From positions 248,001 through 312,000 of the forward strand of contig JAFIGY010000009.1 in the NCBI GenBank assembly GCA_017849435.1: a stretch of DNA of 64,000 nt, read 5' to 3'. This document shows, piece after piece, positions 34,816 to 44,125 of this stretch. Positions within the stretch are counted from its first letter, which is position 1. Each line of letters opens with the position of its first letter. Origin of the DNA: Chitinophaga niabensis. Lineage in GTDB: Bacteria; Bacteroidota; Bacteroidia; Chitinophagales; Chitinophagaceae. Both the position numbers and the translations under genes were made by a program. The notes beneath the pieces were generated by a model, which ran no database searches, was not told where the DNA came from, and saw only the letters and a program-made list of their open reading frames with translations.

Positions 34816-35415
34816 TCAATCACAAATAGATCGGGCTTCATTCATTAAGGACAATCTGGCCCTGCTTAACGTTTCTCTGCTTAAGTTAAGGTATTTGGCA
34901 AGTTCGGTGAGGGAGAAGGATTGTAATAGATAGGGATATTGATCAAGTATATGCCTGTATCGGGATACAGGGTTTTTCATTGACAGAAGGTGTATATGCG
35001 CCATTTGTCTTCTTATTACGGCATGCGCCAATTTTGCACCCAGTTGCAGTAATTGATGATTGGCGAAATAGATTTTGTTAAACTGGCTGTTATCAAGACA
35101 AATAACGGTAGAATCCTGTACTGCTTCAACATTATAGCCACACAACCGTTTTTGCAGGTAGTTGTCAAAATTGCAAAGCACATCATTTTGAATACACAGA
35201 TCCACGATTCTTTCGCCGGCTTCTTCATCAATATAGCAATACTTTAGTGCTCCGGAAATAACAAAGGCAGAGAATCTTGGCAGGGAATCAGCTTCGTACA
35301 GCCGCTCTCCTTTTTTAAGACTTCTTACACTTGAAACTGCCATCAACTGGTTTTGGCTTTCCTCATTCAGTTGTTCGTGTTGCCGGGCAATTATCCCGTA
35401 AAACTGTTTTATCAT
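34816..35415 (-). CDS. Crp/Fnr-family transcriptional regulator
   Basis: 199 residues. An N-terminal cyclic-nucleotide-binding fold (LKKGERLYEADSLPRFSAFVISGALK, then YIDEEAGERIV) is followed by a dimerisation helix and a helix-turn-helix (SLTELAKYLNLSRETLSRAR). There is no Cys cluster for an FeS centre, and the phosphate cassette for cAMP is not conserved, as in most Bacteroidota members. It probably controls its own small operon with the alpha/beta hydrolase. Confidence 0.88.
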   Translation of the reverse strand: MIKQFYGIIARQHEQLNEESQNQLMAVSSVRSLKKGERLYEADSLPRFSAFVISGALKYCYIDEEAGERIVDLCIQNDVLCNFDNYLQKRLCGYNVEAVQDSTVICLDNSQFNKIYFANHQLLQLGAKLAHAVIRRQMAHIHLLSMKNPVSRYRHILDQYPYLLQSFSLTELAKYLNLSRETLSRARLSLMNEARSICD

Positions 35416-35639
35416 GATATTTTAAGCTTTATCGATCTCCTCTCTCAAAATTGTAGCACTGTAAATTAGCGGTTTTAGCGGTAACTATTTGATGAAAGGT
35501 ATCATATTTATCCACGAAGAAGGCTACATTCATATAGGCTTAGATTGTATTAGCGACCAAACAACCAGAGACAGGTTAGCGGTAGTAGCGATCTGCTTTT
35601 GAATAATCATTGAGTGATGAAAGAACAAAAATTACGGAT

Positions 35640-36029
35640 ATGACAGACATTGAACTGAAAACAGTATTCCAGCAAGTTGAAGATGAACTCAATAAGGCTT
35701 ATGAAAGAAATGATGTAAGAAAAGTCGCAGCACTTCTTTCCGACAGATGGATCATTCTTGAATCTTCAACAGGTTTGTCTGATAAAGAACAATTTATCAG
35801 GGCAATGGAAGATGGCAGGCTGGTTCAAACGAAAATGGTAAAGGAAGTGCAGGAAGTAAAACTATTTGATAATTTTGCCATTGTAATTTCAAAAGGAAGA
35901 AACGAAGGCCGGCATTTGGGTATTCCTTACAATTCGGAGCAATGGGTAACAAACGTTTATGTAAAGGAAGAAACGAATTGGATTTGTGTAATGACACAGG
36001 AAGTTCCGGCAGATTGTAACAATCAATGA
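35640..36029 (+). CDS. NTF2-like (DUF4440-type) protein
   Basis: 129 residues from the ATG at 35640. The frame is open to a TTG at 35610, but the ATG start gives the normal first helix (IELKTVFQQVEDELNKAYERND). The cone-shaped fold is suggested by LLSDRWIILESSTG, KMVKEVQEVKLFDNFAIVI and a final strand NVYVKEETNWICVMTQ. SnoaL/DUF4440 proteins bind or convert small molecules; no catalytic residue can be named here. Standalone gene. Confidence 0.7.
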   Translation: MTDIELKTVFQQVEDELNKAYERNDVRKVAALLSDRWIILESSTGLSDKEQFIRAMEDGRLVQTKMVKEVQEVKLFDNFAIVISKGRNEGRHLGIPYNSEQWVTNVYVKEETNWICVMTQEVPADCNNQ

Positions 36030-36202
36030 GAGGGTTGATCAGGGTTAAGGACTCCCGCCCCTGTCCTAAGATGTAATGGTCACTGCTTGTCCTGACAATA
36101 AGCAATGAGTAGATAAAAAACAATCTTATATATTCAAGTAAAATATTATTTTGTTCGTAAACTTACGATTGCAAGTTATTATACGAAATTCAGGCAAATA
36201 TC
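36030..36202. other. AT-rich convergent spacer
   Basis: Short spacer with only small imperfect inverted repeats (AGGAC near 36047 and GTCCT near 36061). No gene or clear terminator seen. Confidence 0.4.
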
Positions 36203-38569
36203 TCATTCATTTTTCAGGGCTATAACGGGATTGGCAAGGGCAGTCTGCACACATTTAAAGCTAACGGTAAATATGGCGATAAGCAAGGTTATGGCACCAG
36301 CCAGCGCAAACGCCCACCAGCTCAGGTTAGTACGGTAGGCATAACTTTGTAAAAAGCTGTTTAAGCCATACCATGCTACAGGAAGGGCAATGACAACGGC
36401 AACCAGCACCAGTATTAAAAAGTCTTTTGACACCAGGGCAACAATTTGTGGTACACTCGCACCCAGTACCTTACGCACACCAATTTCTTTTACTTTGCTT
36501 TCAGCGGTAAAGGTTACCAAGCCAAACAAACCAAGGCATGATATCAATATGGTTACTATGGCAAAACAGTTAAACAACTGGCCCACATGCGTATCACTTT
36601 TGTATAAATTATCAAACTGACTGTCTAAAAAAGCGTAATCGAAAGCATAGTCAACGTTATATTTTTTCCACACGCTTTCGGCGGCAACCAAAGCACGCGT
36701 AGCATCAGTACTTGTGGTTCTTATATACATTTTCTCCTGTGAGTATTTATCGTATTGCATCAAAAGGGGGAATATCTTCTGATGCATGTCCTGGAAGTGA
36801 AAATCTTTTACCACCCCTGCAATTACTCCTTTAATCCCGTGAAAAGTAAACCGCTTGCCTATTACAGGTTCTTTGATCCCGGTTGCTTTAATTGCTGTTT
36901 CATTTAATATAAAGTTGGTACTGTCGGCAGGCGAACCGGTAAAGCCATTCCCTTCTACCAGCTGTATGCCCATGACCTGCAAAAAATTCCTCTCTACCGG
37001 CATCTGGATAATAGTTAGTGATTGCTGATCAGCCGTTTTACCGTCCCAATCTACATCGGTACTGGCCGAACTGTTATTGATGATATCAGCACCAGATACT
37101 GTCACGCCTAGTATGCCTGGTTGCTTCATCAGTTCAGCCGCCGCCACATCATAATGCCCTTTAATATTGTGCATTGGGAAGCTAAAAACATTTTGTTTGT
37201 TGTAACCCAGGTTTTTCTCCCGTATATACTTCAATTGTTTTCCAATAATGATGGTACTTGTAACAAGCATAACGGAAAAGCCAAACTGCACAACCACCAA
37301 TACTTTCCGAAAACTGCCTTTACTTCCAATACCGCTTAGCTTACCTTTCATTGCTTCCAGTGGCTTGAACGACGATAGTATTACGGCCGGGTAAATACCC
37401 GCCAGCAACAATGTAATCAGCAGGGTAAGGCCATATACAGAAAGTACGTCACGTGACCAGGGCCTGAAAATAATATTCTTACCTGAAATATCATTGTATA
37501 AAGGCACTACAAGATAAATAATGACCGTTGCCAGGGCAAGTGCTATGAAAAATGTAAGCAACGATTCGCTCAAAAACTGGATAAATAACTCCACTTTGCC
37601 TGCACCAACAATTTTTCGAAGGCTGATTTCTTTACTGCGTTTCACTGCTCGTGCGGTAATAAGGTTTACATAATTTATGCAGGCTATCAATAGAACAATT
37701 ACAGCTACTATAAAAAACATCCGGACAACCATCATGCCCTGCTCCTTGCCATCTAAATTGTATAAGTGTATTTTGGTAAGTGGGCTAAGCAGGTAGGCAA
37801 GATTTTTATTAGCCGGTATATCATAGTTGCGGCGATGTACCGTACTCATTTTTTTTGCCGCCAGAGCTGGACTGGATTCGGGTTTTAGCAATACATACGT
37901 ATTGTAACTATATTGATCCCAGTTGGCGTTAAGGGCTTTAAAGTAGTGTGTAGTATCATATTCCTGTTCCAGCTGCTGAAAATTAAAAATGATGTTGTAA
38001 TGTATAGATGAATTGAGGGGCATATCCTTCATTACCCCTGTTACATTGTATATTTTTTTGTCGTCACCTTTCAATAGTTTTCCTACAGGTTCTTCATCGC
38101 CAAAAAATTTTTTTGCTGTTGTTTCAGATAATATTATGGAATACGCATCTGTAAAAGGGTATTGGGGGTTGCCTTTAGTCAGCGGGTAGGTAAACATGCT
38201 GAAAAAAGAGGCGTCAGCCAGGCAACTATGCCGTTCAGTGATTTTTTTTCCATTGTATTCAAATACTGAAACGCTCCAGTTATCCCGTATGCGGCAGGCA
38301 TCCTCCACCTCAGGTACTTCCTTCTTTGCATACACTGCAATAGGCGCTGGCGTACTGTTCCAGATATGTTGGTCATCAAATTTAGGTGCCAGCTTATAAA
38401 TGTTCGCTGCATTTATATTAAAGCGGTCATAGCTCAACTCATCGTTTACCCAATATAACAGCAGTATACTTACCGCTAAGCTTAGGGCAAGGCCGGTAAT
38501 GTTGATAAACGAATACTTTATATTGTTATGCAAGCTGCGAAGAGCCGTTTTGAGGTAACTCTGTAACAT
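36203..38569 (-). CDS. MacB/FtsX-type ABC transporter permease
   Basis: 788 residues. Starts MLQSYLKTALRSLHNNIKYSFINITGLALSLAVSILLLYWV, the typical opening of Bacteroidota permeases with MacB periplasmic core. There are two such cores and two FtsX permease halves (about 285-400 and 670-780): FIVAVIVLLIACINYVNLITARA with the RSKEISLRKIVGA motif, and later FGLVTFTAESKVKEIGVRKVLGASV. It does not include an ATPase and none is adjacent, as is common for this expanded family. It likely works with an orphan ATPase in lipoprotein, antimicrobial or siderophore export. Single gene. Confidence 0.92.
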   Translation of the reverse strand: MLQSYLKTALRSLHNNIKYSFINITGLALSLAVSILLLYWVNDELSYDRFNINAANIYKLAPKFDDQHIWNSTPAPIAVYAKKEVPEVEDACRIRDNWSVSVFEYNGKKITERHSCLADASFFSMFTYPLTKGNPQYPFTDAYSIILSETTAKKFFGDEEPVGKLLKGDDKKIYNVTGVMKDMPLNSSIHYNIIFNFQQLEQEYDTTHYFKALNANWDQYSYNTYVLLKPESSPALAAKKMSTVHRRNYDIPANKNLAYLLSPLTKIHLYNLDGKEQGMMVVRMFFIVAVIVLLIACINYVNLITARAVKRSKEISLRKIVGAGKVELFIQFLSESLLTFFIALALATVIIYLVVPLYNDISGKNIIFRPWSRDVLSVYGLTLLITLLLAGIYPAVILSSFKPLEAMKGKLSGIGSKGSFRKVLVVVQFGFSVMLVTSTIIIGKQLKYIREKNLGYNKQNVFSFPMHNIKGHYDVAAAELMKQPGILGVTVSGADIINNSSASTDVDWDGKTADQQSLTIIQMPVERNFLQVMGIQLVEGNGFTGSPADSTNFILNETAIKATGIKEPVIGKRFTFHGIKGVIAGVVKDFHFQDMHQKIFPLLMQYDKYSQEKMYIRTTSTDATRALVAAESVWKKYNVDYAFDYAFLDSQFDNLYKSDTHVGQLFNCFAIVTILISCLGLFGLVTFTAESKVKEIGVRKVLGASVPQIVALVSKDFLILVLVAVVIALPVAWYGLNSFLQSYAYRTNLSWWAFALAGAITLLIAIFTVSFKCVQTALANPVIALKNE

Positions 38570-38853
38570 AACGACGATTATAGGTATTAATCCTCCATGA
38601 CGCTCTTAAATCATACAATATGCCAATATAATATCAACTTATATTTTATTGATAACCAAATTATTGTGTCTTCCAGAATAATGAAATAATGTTCAGTTTC
38701 GTACATAAGATGTCCATTAATGAACATGGTGTCTCGTCCTATTATACAATTTATACAATAGAGTTTTTTTGGGGGTTTACACCTAAGTTTGTGCTGCGTC
38801 TCATTATCAGTGGAATATTCTATGTTGAAAGGTAAACAATTAAAAGAGCTGCT

Positions 38854-39363
38854 GTGAAGATCATACAGGCCACCCGGCGAGATGTGGATATTATTTACAA
38901 CCTTTTTCAAGAGGTCATTGCAATGCAGGAGGGAAATGACTATAAAGTCTGGAAGGAAATAGATAAATCCTGGATCGAAAGGGATATAGAGAATAAACTC
39001 CAATACAAAATGCTGCAGGGAACGCAGCTACTGGGTATCTTTAGCGTTCAGTACAGCGACCCTTTAATATGGGGGAACAGGGATCAGAACAATGCTGTTT
39101 ATCTGCACAGGATACTGGCGAACCCCGTATTTAGAGGTCAGCGTTTATTTGAAAAAGTGTTAAGCAAGGCCCGGCGACTTGCCCGACAACGCAACCTTGA
39201 GTTTATCAGGATGGATACATGGTCGGATAATACAAAACTTATCGGCTATTATCAATCATTTGGTTTTAAGATTACAGGACATCATATAACAGCAGACACT
39301 GCTGCACTTCCCGTCCAAAACCGGAATCTGAGTGTGGTGCTTTTGGAAATGAAGTTGGTATAA
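38854..39363 (+). CDS. GNAT-family N-acetyltransferase
   Basis: 169 residues from a GTG start at 38854. The GNAT core is visible: MKIIQATRRDVDIIYNLFQEV, then VYLHRILANPVFRGQRLFEKVLSKARRLA with an acetyl-CoA loop in a loosened R/QxxGxG form (RGQRLF) and TKLIGYYQSFGFK. Substrate unknown. The 283 bases upstream are AT-rich and hold no other gene. Confidence 0.85.
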   Translation: MKIIQATRRDVDIIYNLFQEVIAMQEGNDYKVWKEIDKSWIERDIENKLQYKMLQGTQLLGIFSVQYSDPLIWGNRDQNNAVYLHRILANPVFRGQRLFEKVLSKARRLARQRNLEFIRMDTWSDNTKLIGYYQSFGFKITGHHITADTAALPVQNRNLSVVLLEMKLV

Positions 39364-39411
39364 ACAGCCCCCTTTGTTTTGATTATAACCGTGACTGAGG
39401 ATGATGGGATA

Positions 39412-39981
39412 TTATTCGCATTGAGTATAATCCAAACACACTATTCCTGTATCATAGTGCCTGACATCCCGGAGGGTTAAGCCGGATGGATTTATATCCT
39501 CTGTAAAAAGCTTCCTGCCGCCGGATGTTAGTATTGGACAAAGGAAGAGACGGTATTCATCTATTAGGGTTGCTTTCATCAGAGTTTGTGCAAGCGATAT
39601 ACTTGCCCATAATACGATGTTTTTTCCCGGTAACGATTTAAGCTGTTTGATATTCGAAATAACGTCGCCTTTTGCGATCTCCGCATCAGGCCATTTGCCC
39701 CAGGGAGCGTTTGTGAGCGTATTGGAAACGACTACTTTCTTCGATCTGTTCATCCTGTCGGCCAGTACTTCCTGATCTGCGGGCCTGTCTGGCCAGAGTT
39801 GAACAAATTGTTCATATGTTTTGCGGCCCAGTAATATGGTATCAATGGTTTCGAGAAACTTTAACTGATCGGCCTCGGCGTACGTCTTGCGAACGAGGTT
39901 GGCAAAGAAGTCCAGCTGCCCTTTTCTATCAGAAACATAACCGTCCAGCGATATCCATTCTGATAAAATAATCTTTCTCAT
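39412..39981 (-). CDS. RibD C-terminal/dihydrofolate reductase-like protein
   Basis: 189 residues from the ATG at 39979-39981; 12 codons more are open upstream but the family starts at MRKIILSEWISLDGY. Further motifs: DTILLGRKTYEQF, VVVSNTLTNAPWG, NIKQLKSLPGKNIVLWAS and DEYRLFLCPILTSGGRKLF. Members bind NADPH; the substrate is unknown. It is cytoplasmic and stands alone. Confidence 0.9.
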   Translation of the reverse strand: MRKIILSEWISLDGYVSDRKGQLDFFANLVRKTYAEADQLKFLETIDTILLGRKTYEQFVQLWPDRPADQEVLADRMNRSKKVVVSNTLTNAPWGKWPDAEIAKGDVISNIKQLKSLPGKNIVLWASISLAQTLMKATLIDEYRLFLCPILTSGGRKLFTEDINPSGLTLRDVRHYDTGIVCLDYTQCE

Positions 39982-40112
39982 GATGGTTAAGGATTTAGAA
40001 GGTGGTGGCTGTATCAAATGTATTATACAAATGTCATCCGGTGGCAGGGGAGTTTGGACTTTATGATGGGGCGATCGGGACAGGGTTAGTTATCGATAGC
40101 GGCAAAAACTTT

Positions 40113-40138
40113 CCACGCCCGGAGACCTCCGGGCGTGG
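40113..40138 (-). terminator. Terminator of the outer membrane protein gene
   Basis: A perfect 12-bp GC-rich stem (40113-40124 with 40127-40138) lies 20 bases after the leftward gene's stop; on that strand it is followed by AAAGTTTTTG. Confidence 0.8.
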
Positions 40139-40158
40139 ATCCGATACCTCAAGTGTTA

Positions 40159-40917
40159 CTACAGCCTGAATTGATAACCGGCATGCAGCACAAGCGCGCC
40201 GGTGTTGTTCTTCCCGTTCGCGCTGTTCTTTTGTATGTTGATCAGTCCATAGTTACCACCGGCTTCGAATATCAAACTTCCGCCTGACAATTTGTAGCCG
40301 ATGCCCACATGACCGGAGACGCCGGTATTGAAGCGATGCAGTTCTCCGGTTATATTTTCTTTTTTATCGAAGGATTGCGGATCGGCGCCTGCGGGTTGGG
40401 TTTGCTGCGGATCCAGGTAGATCATACTGGTGCCGCTGGTGACATTCTCTGCATGCAGGAGGAAGCTGACGAAAGGCCCTGCGGCTATATACGGCAACCA
40501 TCTTTTCCCCTGTGTGAAATAATACTTCGCCAGCACCGGTAATATCAGGTAGTTAAGCCTTGCCTTGCTGTCATAATTGGCATACAGATAAGGAGGGGCC
40601 TGGCCTGGAGGAAACCTGGGTGCCATTTCCGGGGGAACCGTAAATGCCTGTGCTCCGTTCTTTTTGCCGCCCTGCGATGCATACTCGAGCTGCGGTTGAA
40701 GGGAAAACACTTTAGAAAGATGAAACTCTACATGCGCGGCAGCATCAGGGCCAAGGCGCGAACCATATCCCTGGCTCACCGGATTGCCGGAGCTGCCGGA
40801 AGTCAGGTTAGGGACACTCAAACCGGCTTTCAGACCCAGATCTACGGGCGTTTGGGCTATACTTGTTACACTCATAAGGAGCAGGAGAACAATTCCTGGA
40901 TACATGTATTTTCTCAT
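40159..40917 (-). CDS. Outer membrane beta-barrel protein (PorT-like)
   Basis: 252 residues with a signal peptide (PGIVLLLLMSVTSIAQT). Alternating strands such as VDLGLKAGLSVPNL, VEFHLSKVFSLQPQLEYASQGG, LNYLILPVLAKYYF and the closing LHAGYQFRL show an eight- to ten-strand barrel of the OMP_b-brl family. It has a long Pro-rich loop (PPEMAPRFPPGQAPP) that would face outwards. Function unknown; many genomes carry dozens. Own transcription unit with a terminator. Confidence 0.85.
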   Translation of the reverse strand: MRKYMYPGIVLLLLMSVTSIAQTPVDLGLKAGLSVPNLTSGSSGNPVSQGYGSRLGPDAAAHVEFHLSKVFSLQPQLEYASQGGKKNGAQAFTVPPEMAPRFPPGQAPPYLYANYDSKARLNYLILPVLAKYYFTQGKRWLPYIAAGPFVSFLLHAENVTSGTSMIYLDPQQTQPAGADPQSFDKKENITGELHRFNTGVSGHVGIGYKLSGGSLIFEAGGNYGLINIQKNSANGKNNTGALVLHAGYQFRL

Positions 40918-41101
40918 GGCTTTCGTTTTGCGGTGAAGAGCGCAGGGGTAAAATATATCCTGTCATACGAGCTTTGGTCGGGTATTGGATAGTCAATCTG
41001 GCTGGACCCCGTTGCTTCTACTATAAATCTACTCTTTTTTCATAGCATGCGGGTATTTCCGGGAAAATAGGAGGCCATGCATAAAGGGGCTTCTTATCTT
41101 G

Positions 41102-42205
41102 TTAATCAATAGCATTGATAAATCTCTCCATTTCCTGCATGGTGCCCACCGTGATGCGGGACCATCTTCCTTGTTCTTCATAGATCCTGGTGCCCAGGAT
41201 GTTGTTGCTTTTCAGCTGGGCGAAGAAATCTTTTTTATAGTTCGCGAGAGAGAAATAGAGGAAGTTGGAGGAGGAGGGGATGTAAGGAATTTTCAAACGT
41301 TCGAATTGTGAAGTGGTATATTTTTTTGCTTTTTCGATGAGGGTCCTGGTATCGTTTACGAAGGTGGTGTCTTTAAGAGAGGCCAGTGCCGCTGCGGTGG
41401 AGATCACGCTGATGGCGCCGTTGGGCCAGGATTGCAGCTGGCTGAGCTGTACGATCGTGTCCGCATGCGCCAGGGCATAACCCACCCTCGCCCCGGCAAG
41501 CCCGTATATTTTCGAGAACGTTTTCACCACAACGAGGTTCTTGTTCTCTATGGCCAGGTCGCACAACGAAGGCTGGTCCGTAAAATCGATATAAGCCTCA
41601 TCTACCAGTACCAATGTTTTTTGGGTGGCCTCCTGTATGAACTTCACGAGGGCATCCCGGTTGCAAATGGCGCCGGTGGGGTTGTTGGGATTGCAGAGGT
41701 AGATCAGCCGGGTGTCAGATCTGATCGCGTTCAGCATGGCCGGGAGATCGTACTGCTTGTTGGCCATAACGGGAACGGCTATCTTTTTGAGTCCCAGTCT
41801 TTCCGCAACCACTGTCCAGTAATCGTAAGTGGGATTGGCCATGAGGAAGCTGCCTTCCTGCAGGGCGGCGAACCGTGCGGTGAGGTCCAACAGCTCTGTG
41901 GAACCGGCAGCGAGCAGGATATTGTCGTTATTGATCCTGTACTTTTGTGCAAGGGTGGTGATGAGCTCTGAAGGCAGCTCCCAGTTATAACGGTTGGTGA
42001 TATTGGCAACGTTGGCGATGGCGGTTTTGGCCATGGGTGAGGGACCGTAGGGATTTTCATTGGAGCGGAGCCGGATGGGGCCGCCGGGCATGCCATCCCT
42101 GAAAAGGCCGGGCACAGGAGCGGCGAGCGTTTCCAGCGGGGCAACGCCTATAGCGGCTACCCCAAGTCCCAATTGCTTCAGCCAGTTCCTTCTGTTCGTA
42201 TGCAT
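41102..42205 (-). CDS. Exported PLP aminotransferase, HisC-like, with Tat-type signal
   Basis: 367 residues. The N-terminus has NRRNWLKQLG followed by a hydrophobic stretch (LGVAAIGVAPLETLA), which fits a twin-arginine signal. The rest is a fold-type I aminotransferase close to histidinol-phosphate aminotransferase: IRLRSNENPYGPSP, the PNNPTGA motif, VDEAYIDFTD, and the PLP lysine in VVKTFSKIYGLAGARVGYA. HisC proper is cytoplasmic, so this exported version probably acts on another amine in the periplasm, having folded with its cofactor first, as Tat allows. No hisB or other histidine genes are nearby. Enzyme class is firm; substrate unknown. Confidence 0.88.
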   Translation of the reverse strand: MHTNRRNWLKQLGLGVAAIGVAPLETLAAPVPGLFRDGMPGGPIRLRSNENPYGPSPMAKTAIANVANITNRYNWELPSELITTLAQKYRINNDNILLAAGSTELLDLTARFAALQEGSFLMANPTYDYWTVVAERLGLKKIAVPVMANKQYDLPAMLNAIRSDTRLIYLCNPNNPTGAICNRDALVKFIQEATQKTLVLVDEAYIDFTDQPSLCDLAIENKNLVVVKTFSKIYGLAGARVGYALAHADTIVQLSQLQSWPNGAISVISTAAALASLKDTTFVNDTRTLIEKAKKYTTSQFERLKIPYIPSSSNFLYFSLANYKKDFFAQLKSNNILGTRIYEEQGRWSRITVGTMQEMERFINAID

Positions 42206-42457
42206 ATGTTCGCTTTGTAAACATTGAAGTTAATCTATCGATTGCAGAAGGGATGTTAAAAATTATAAACGGTTAATTACCAGTTTTATATTCAGCAATC
42301 TGATCCAGTAGTTCCATGGACTTTATCACTGGCGGTTTGCAGCGTGTTCGCGGACCGGTTGAAAAAATCACATGATCCCAAAAAGTAAATTTTTTTGGGT
42401 TAAAGCAGGTTTTTATATTTGTAACCAAATGGTTTCTTTATTATTAAAATATTGCGT
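42206..42457. other. Divergent spacer with promoter for SRPBCC gene
   Basis: About 250 AT-rich bases between divergent genes. Apart from the promoter and dyad described separately, nothing recognisable is seen. Confidence 0.5.
42394..42434 (+). promoter_or_regulatory. Promoter with operator-like dyad (SRPBCC gene)
   Basis: TTTG (42394-42397), a short 16-base spacer and TATATTTG (42414-42421) form a promoter; the -7 is a perfect match. A perfect dyad AACCA-AA-TGGTT (42423-42434) covers the expected start of transcription, a typical place for a repressor site. The start codon is at 42458. Confidence 0.55.
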
Positions 42458-42916
42458 ATGCAGGCAAACAATGTTTATCGTGTTGAAGCGCAAATGCTGA
42501 TCAGGCGGCCGGCGGCACAGGTTTTTGAGGCATTCATCGACCCGGAAATTACCCGGAACTTCTGGTTCACCAAGGGTACGGGCAGGCTGGAAGTGGGAAA
42601 AACGGTGACCTGGGAATGGGAGATGTACCATGTTTCTTCAAAGGTGGTTACAAGGGAGATCGTACCGCATAGCAAGATCAGCATTGATTGGGGAGAGCCG
42701 GCCACGAAGGTGGATTTTAATTTTGAAGCACTGAGCGAAGGAACCACTTACGTAGTGATCCATCATTACGGTTTCCCCGAAACGGGAGATGCGCTGGTGA
42801 ACATTATCAAGGATTCCACCGGCGGGTTCACTACGGTGCTGGATGGCCTGAAAGCCTACCTGGAGCACAACCTCCGCCTGAACCTGATAGGGGACAAGTT
42901 TGCGAAAGGGAAATAA
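42458..42916 (+). CDS. SRPBCC (AHSA1-like) domain protein
   Basis: 152 residues from the ATG at 42458. The START/AHSA1 fold is shown by QMLIRRPAAQVFEAFIDPEITRNFWF, KTVTWEWEMY and the C-terminal helix FTTVLDGLKAYLEH. These proteins have a hydrophobic pocket; function unknown. Such genes are commonly regulated by ArsR-type repressors, and a dyad overlaps the promoter here, but no such repressor is adjacent. Confidence 0.88.
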   Translation: MQANNVYRVEAQMLIRRPAAQVFEAFIDPEITRNFWFTKGTGRLEVGKTVTWEWEMYHVSSKVVTREIVPHSKISIDWGEPATKVDFNFEALSEGTTYVVIHHYGFPETGDALVNIIKDSTGGFTTVLDGLKAYLEHNLRLNLIGDKFAKGK

Positions 42917-42920
42917 CCGT

Positions 42921-43499
42921 TTACCCGTCAATTTCGATGTCGTACCGGCCCAGCAGGCCGGGAAGGCCGGCAAGAGAGAACCTGGCTTTTTTGATCCGGT
43001 TTGTGGCGGGATCAATGGAGAAGTTGAAAGCGGTGCGGAAGTCCGCCTTCTCCAGTATGGTTTGTTCGAATGTAGCGCCCGCCAGGTCGCAATGATCAAA
43101 TACGGCGCCACTGAGGTCGCATTCGGTAAAGTCTGCTTCGTGCAGCTGCACATTTTTGAATACGATCTTCCCCAGCTTTAACTGATAAAAAGATGCGCTG
43201 GATAAATTACATTGTTCAACAGCGATGGCAAACCCGAACCGGCTGCACTGATCAAACCGGAGGCCCAGCATTTTACAATCCCTGAACTGTACGCTCTGGA
43301 AAAAAGTAGTGTTTTTGAACCGGGCAAGGCTCAGGTTACAGCCGGAAAAGGTACAGTCTATGAATTTCGTATCGGAGAGGTCTGCCTGGGAAAGATCGCA
43401 GTTGATAAAAGTGCATTGCTCGTATTCTCCCTTCTCCGGCGGAGTAAGGGTAAAATCGATTTTATCGAACGAATGATCTGCCTGGTAGTGGGGCTCCAT
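42921..43499 (-). CDS. Pentapeptide-repeat protein
   Basis: 192 residues. Between about 20 and 160 the sequence follows the A(D/N)LxX repeat: CDLSQADLSDTKF, CTFSGCNLSLARF, LHEADFTECDLSGAVFDHCDLAGATF. Such repeats form a right-handed beta-helix, similar in members that mimic DNA (Qnr, McbG). Nothing identifies this copy as a gyrase protector. It lies eight bases downstream of the PhnA-like gene on the same strand, so the two may be co-transcribed. Confidence 0.9.
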   Translation of the reverse strand: MEPHYQADHSFDKIDFTLTPPEKGEYEQCTFINCDLSQADLSDTKFIDCTFSGCNLSLARFKNTTFFQSVQFRDCKMLGLRFDQCSRFGFAIAVEQCNLSSASFYQLKLGKIVFKNVQLHEADFTECDLSGAVFDHCDLAGATFEQTILEKADFRTAFNFSIDPATNRIKKARFSLAGLPGLLGRYDIEIDG

Positions 43500-43507
43500 G
43501 GGATCTG

Positions 43508-44092
43508 TTAGCTGCTTTGTTTTCTCACATATTTTGTCAGGATAACGATCACCTGTCCTTCAATCCTGCCTTCGATCTGCTCCGTGTTCTCTTCCACCAG
43601 CCGGATATTCTTCACTACTGTTCCCATTTTGGCGTTCAGCGTACTGCCTTTCACATCCAGTGATTTGATCAGTACCACACTGTCTCCGTTCTGGAGCACA
43701 TTTCCATTGCAATCTTTGTGCAGGTCTACAGAAGCATCGTTATCATGATCTCCGGTGGCTTTTGCCCAGGCGAGGGTTTCATCGGAGAGGTATACCATGT
43801 CCAGCAGGTCTGTTGCCCAGCTTTCATTCCGCAGGCGCTGCAGCATCCGCCAGGCCACTACCTGTACGCCGGGCACCTCACTCCAGATGGCTTCGGATAA
43901 ACCGCTCCAGTGAGCGTTGTCCAGCTCCGCTTTTTTGTCAACCTGCATCTGGCAGGTGTTGCAGATATAGATGCAATTGTCTGCATCATTGCTGCTTTGC
44001 GGTTGTACTTCGTATAGTTTCAATGTATCGCCGGACTGGCATAATTCGCACTTGCCGTTGCTTCTTGCTTGCAGTTGTTCCTCCAGTTTCAT
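43508..44092 (-). CDS. PhnA-domain protein
   Basis: 194 residues. An N-terminal zinc ribbon with CELC and CNTC pairs (about 15-50) is followed by the PhnA domain: DCNGNVLQNGDSVVLIKSLDVKGS, and ends in IEGRIEGQVIVILTKYVRK. Despite the historical name, PhnA is not needed for phosphonate use and its function is unclear. Cytoplasmic. It is divergent from nothing and precedes the pentapeptide-repeat gene. Confidence 0.9.
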   Translation of the reverse strand: MKLEEQLQARSNGKCELCQSGDTLKLYEVQPQSSNDADNCIYICNTCQMQVDKKAELDNAHWSGLSEAIWSEVPGVQVVAWRMLQRLRNESWATDLLDMVYLSDETLAWAKATGDHDNDASVDLHKDCNGNVLQNGDSVVLIKSLDVKGSTLNAKMGTVVKNIRLVEENTEQIEGRIEGQVIVILTKYVRKQSS

Positions 44093-44125
44093 GGCGGCGA
44101 AGGTACAATTTTTTATGGAGAGGGC

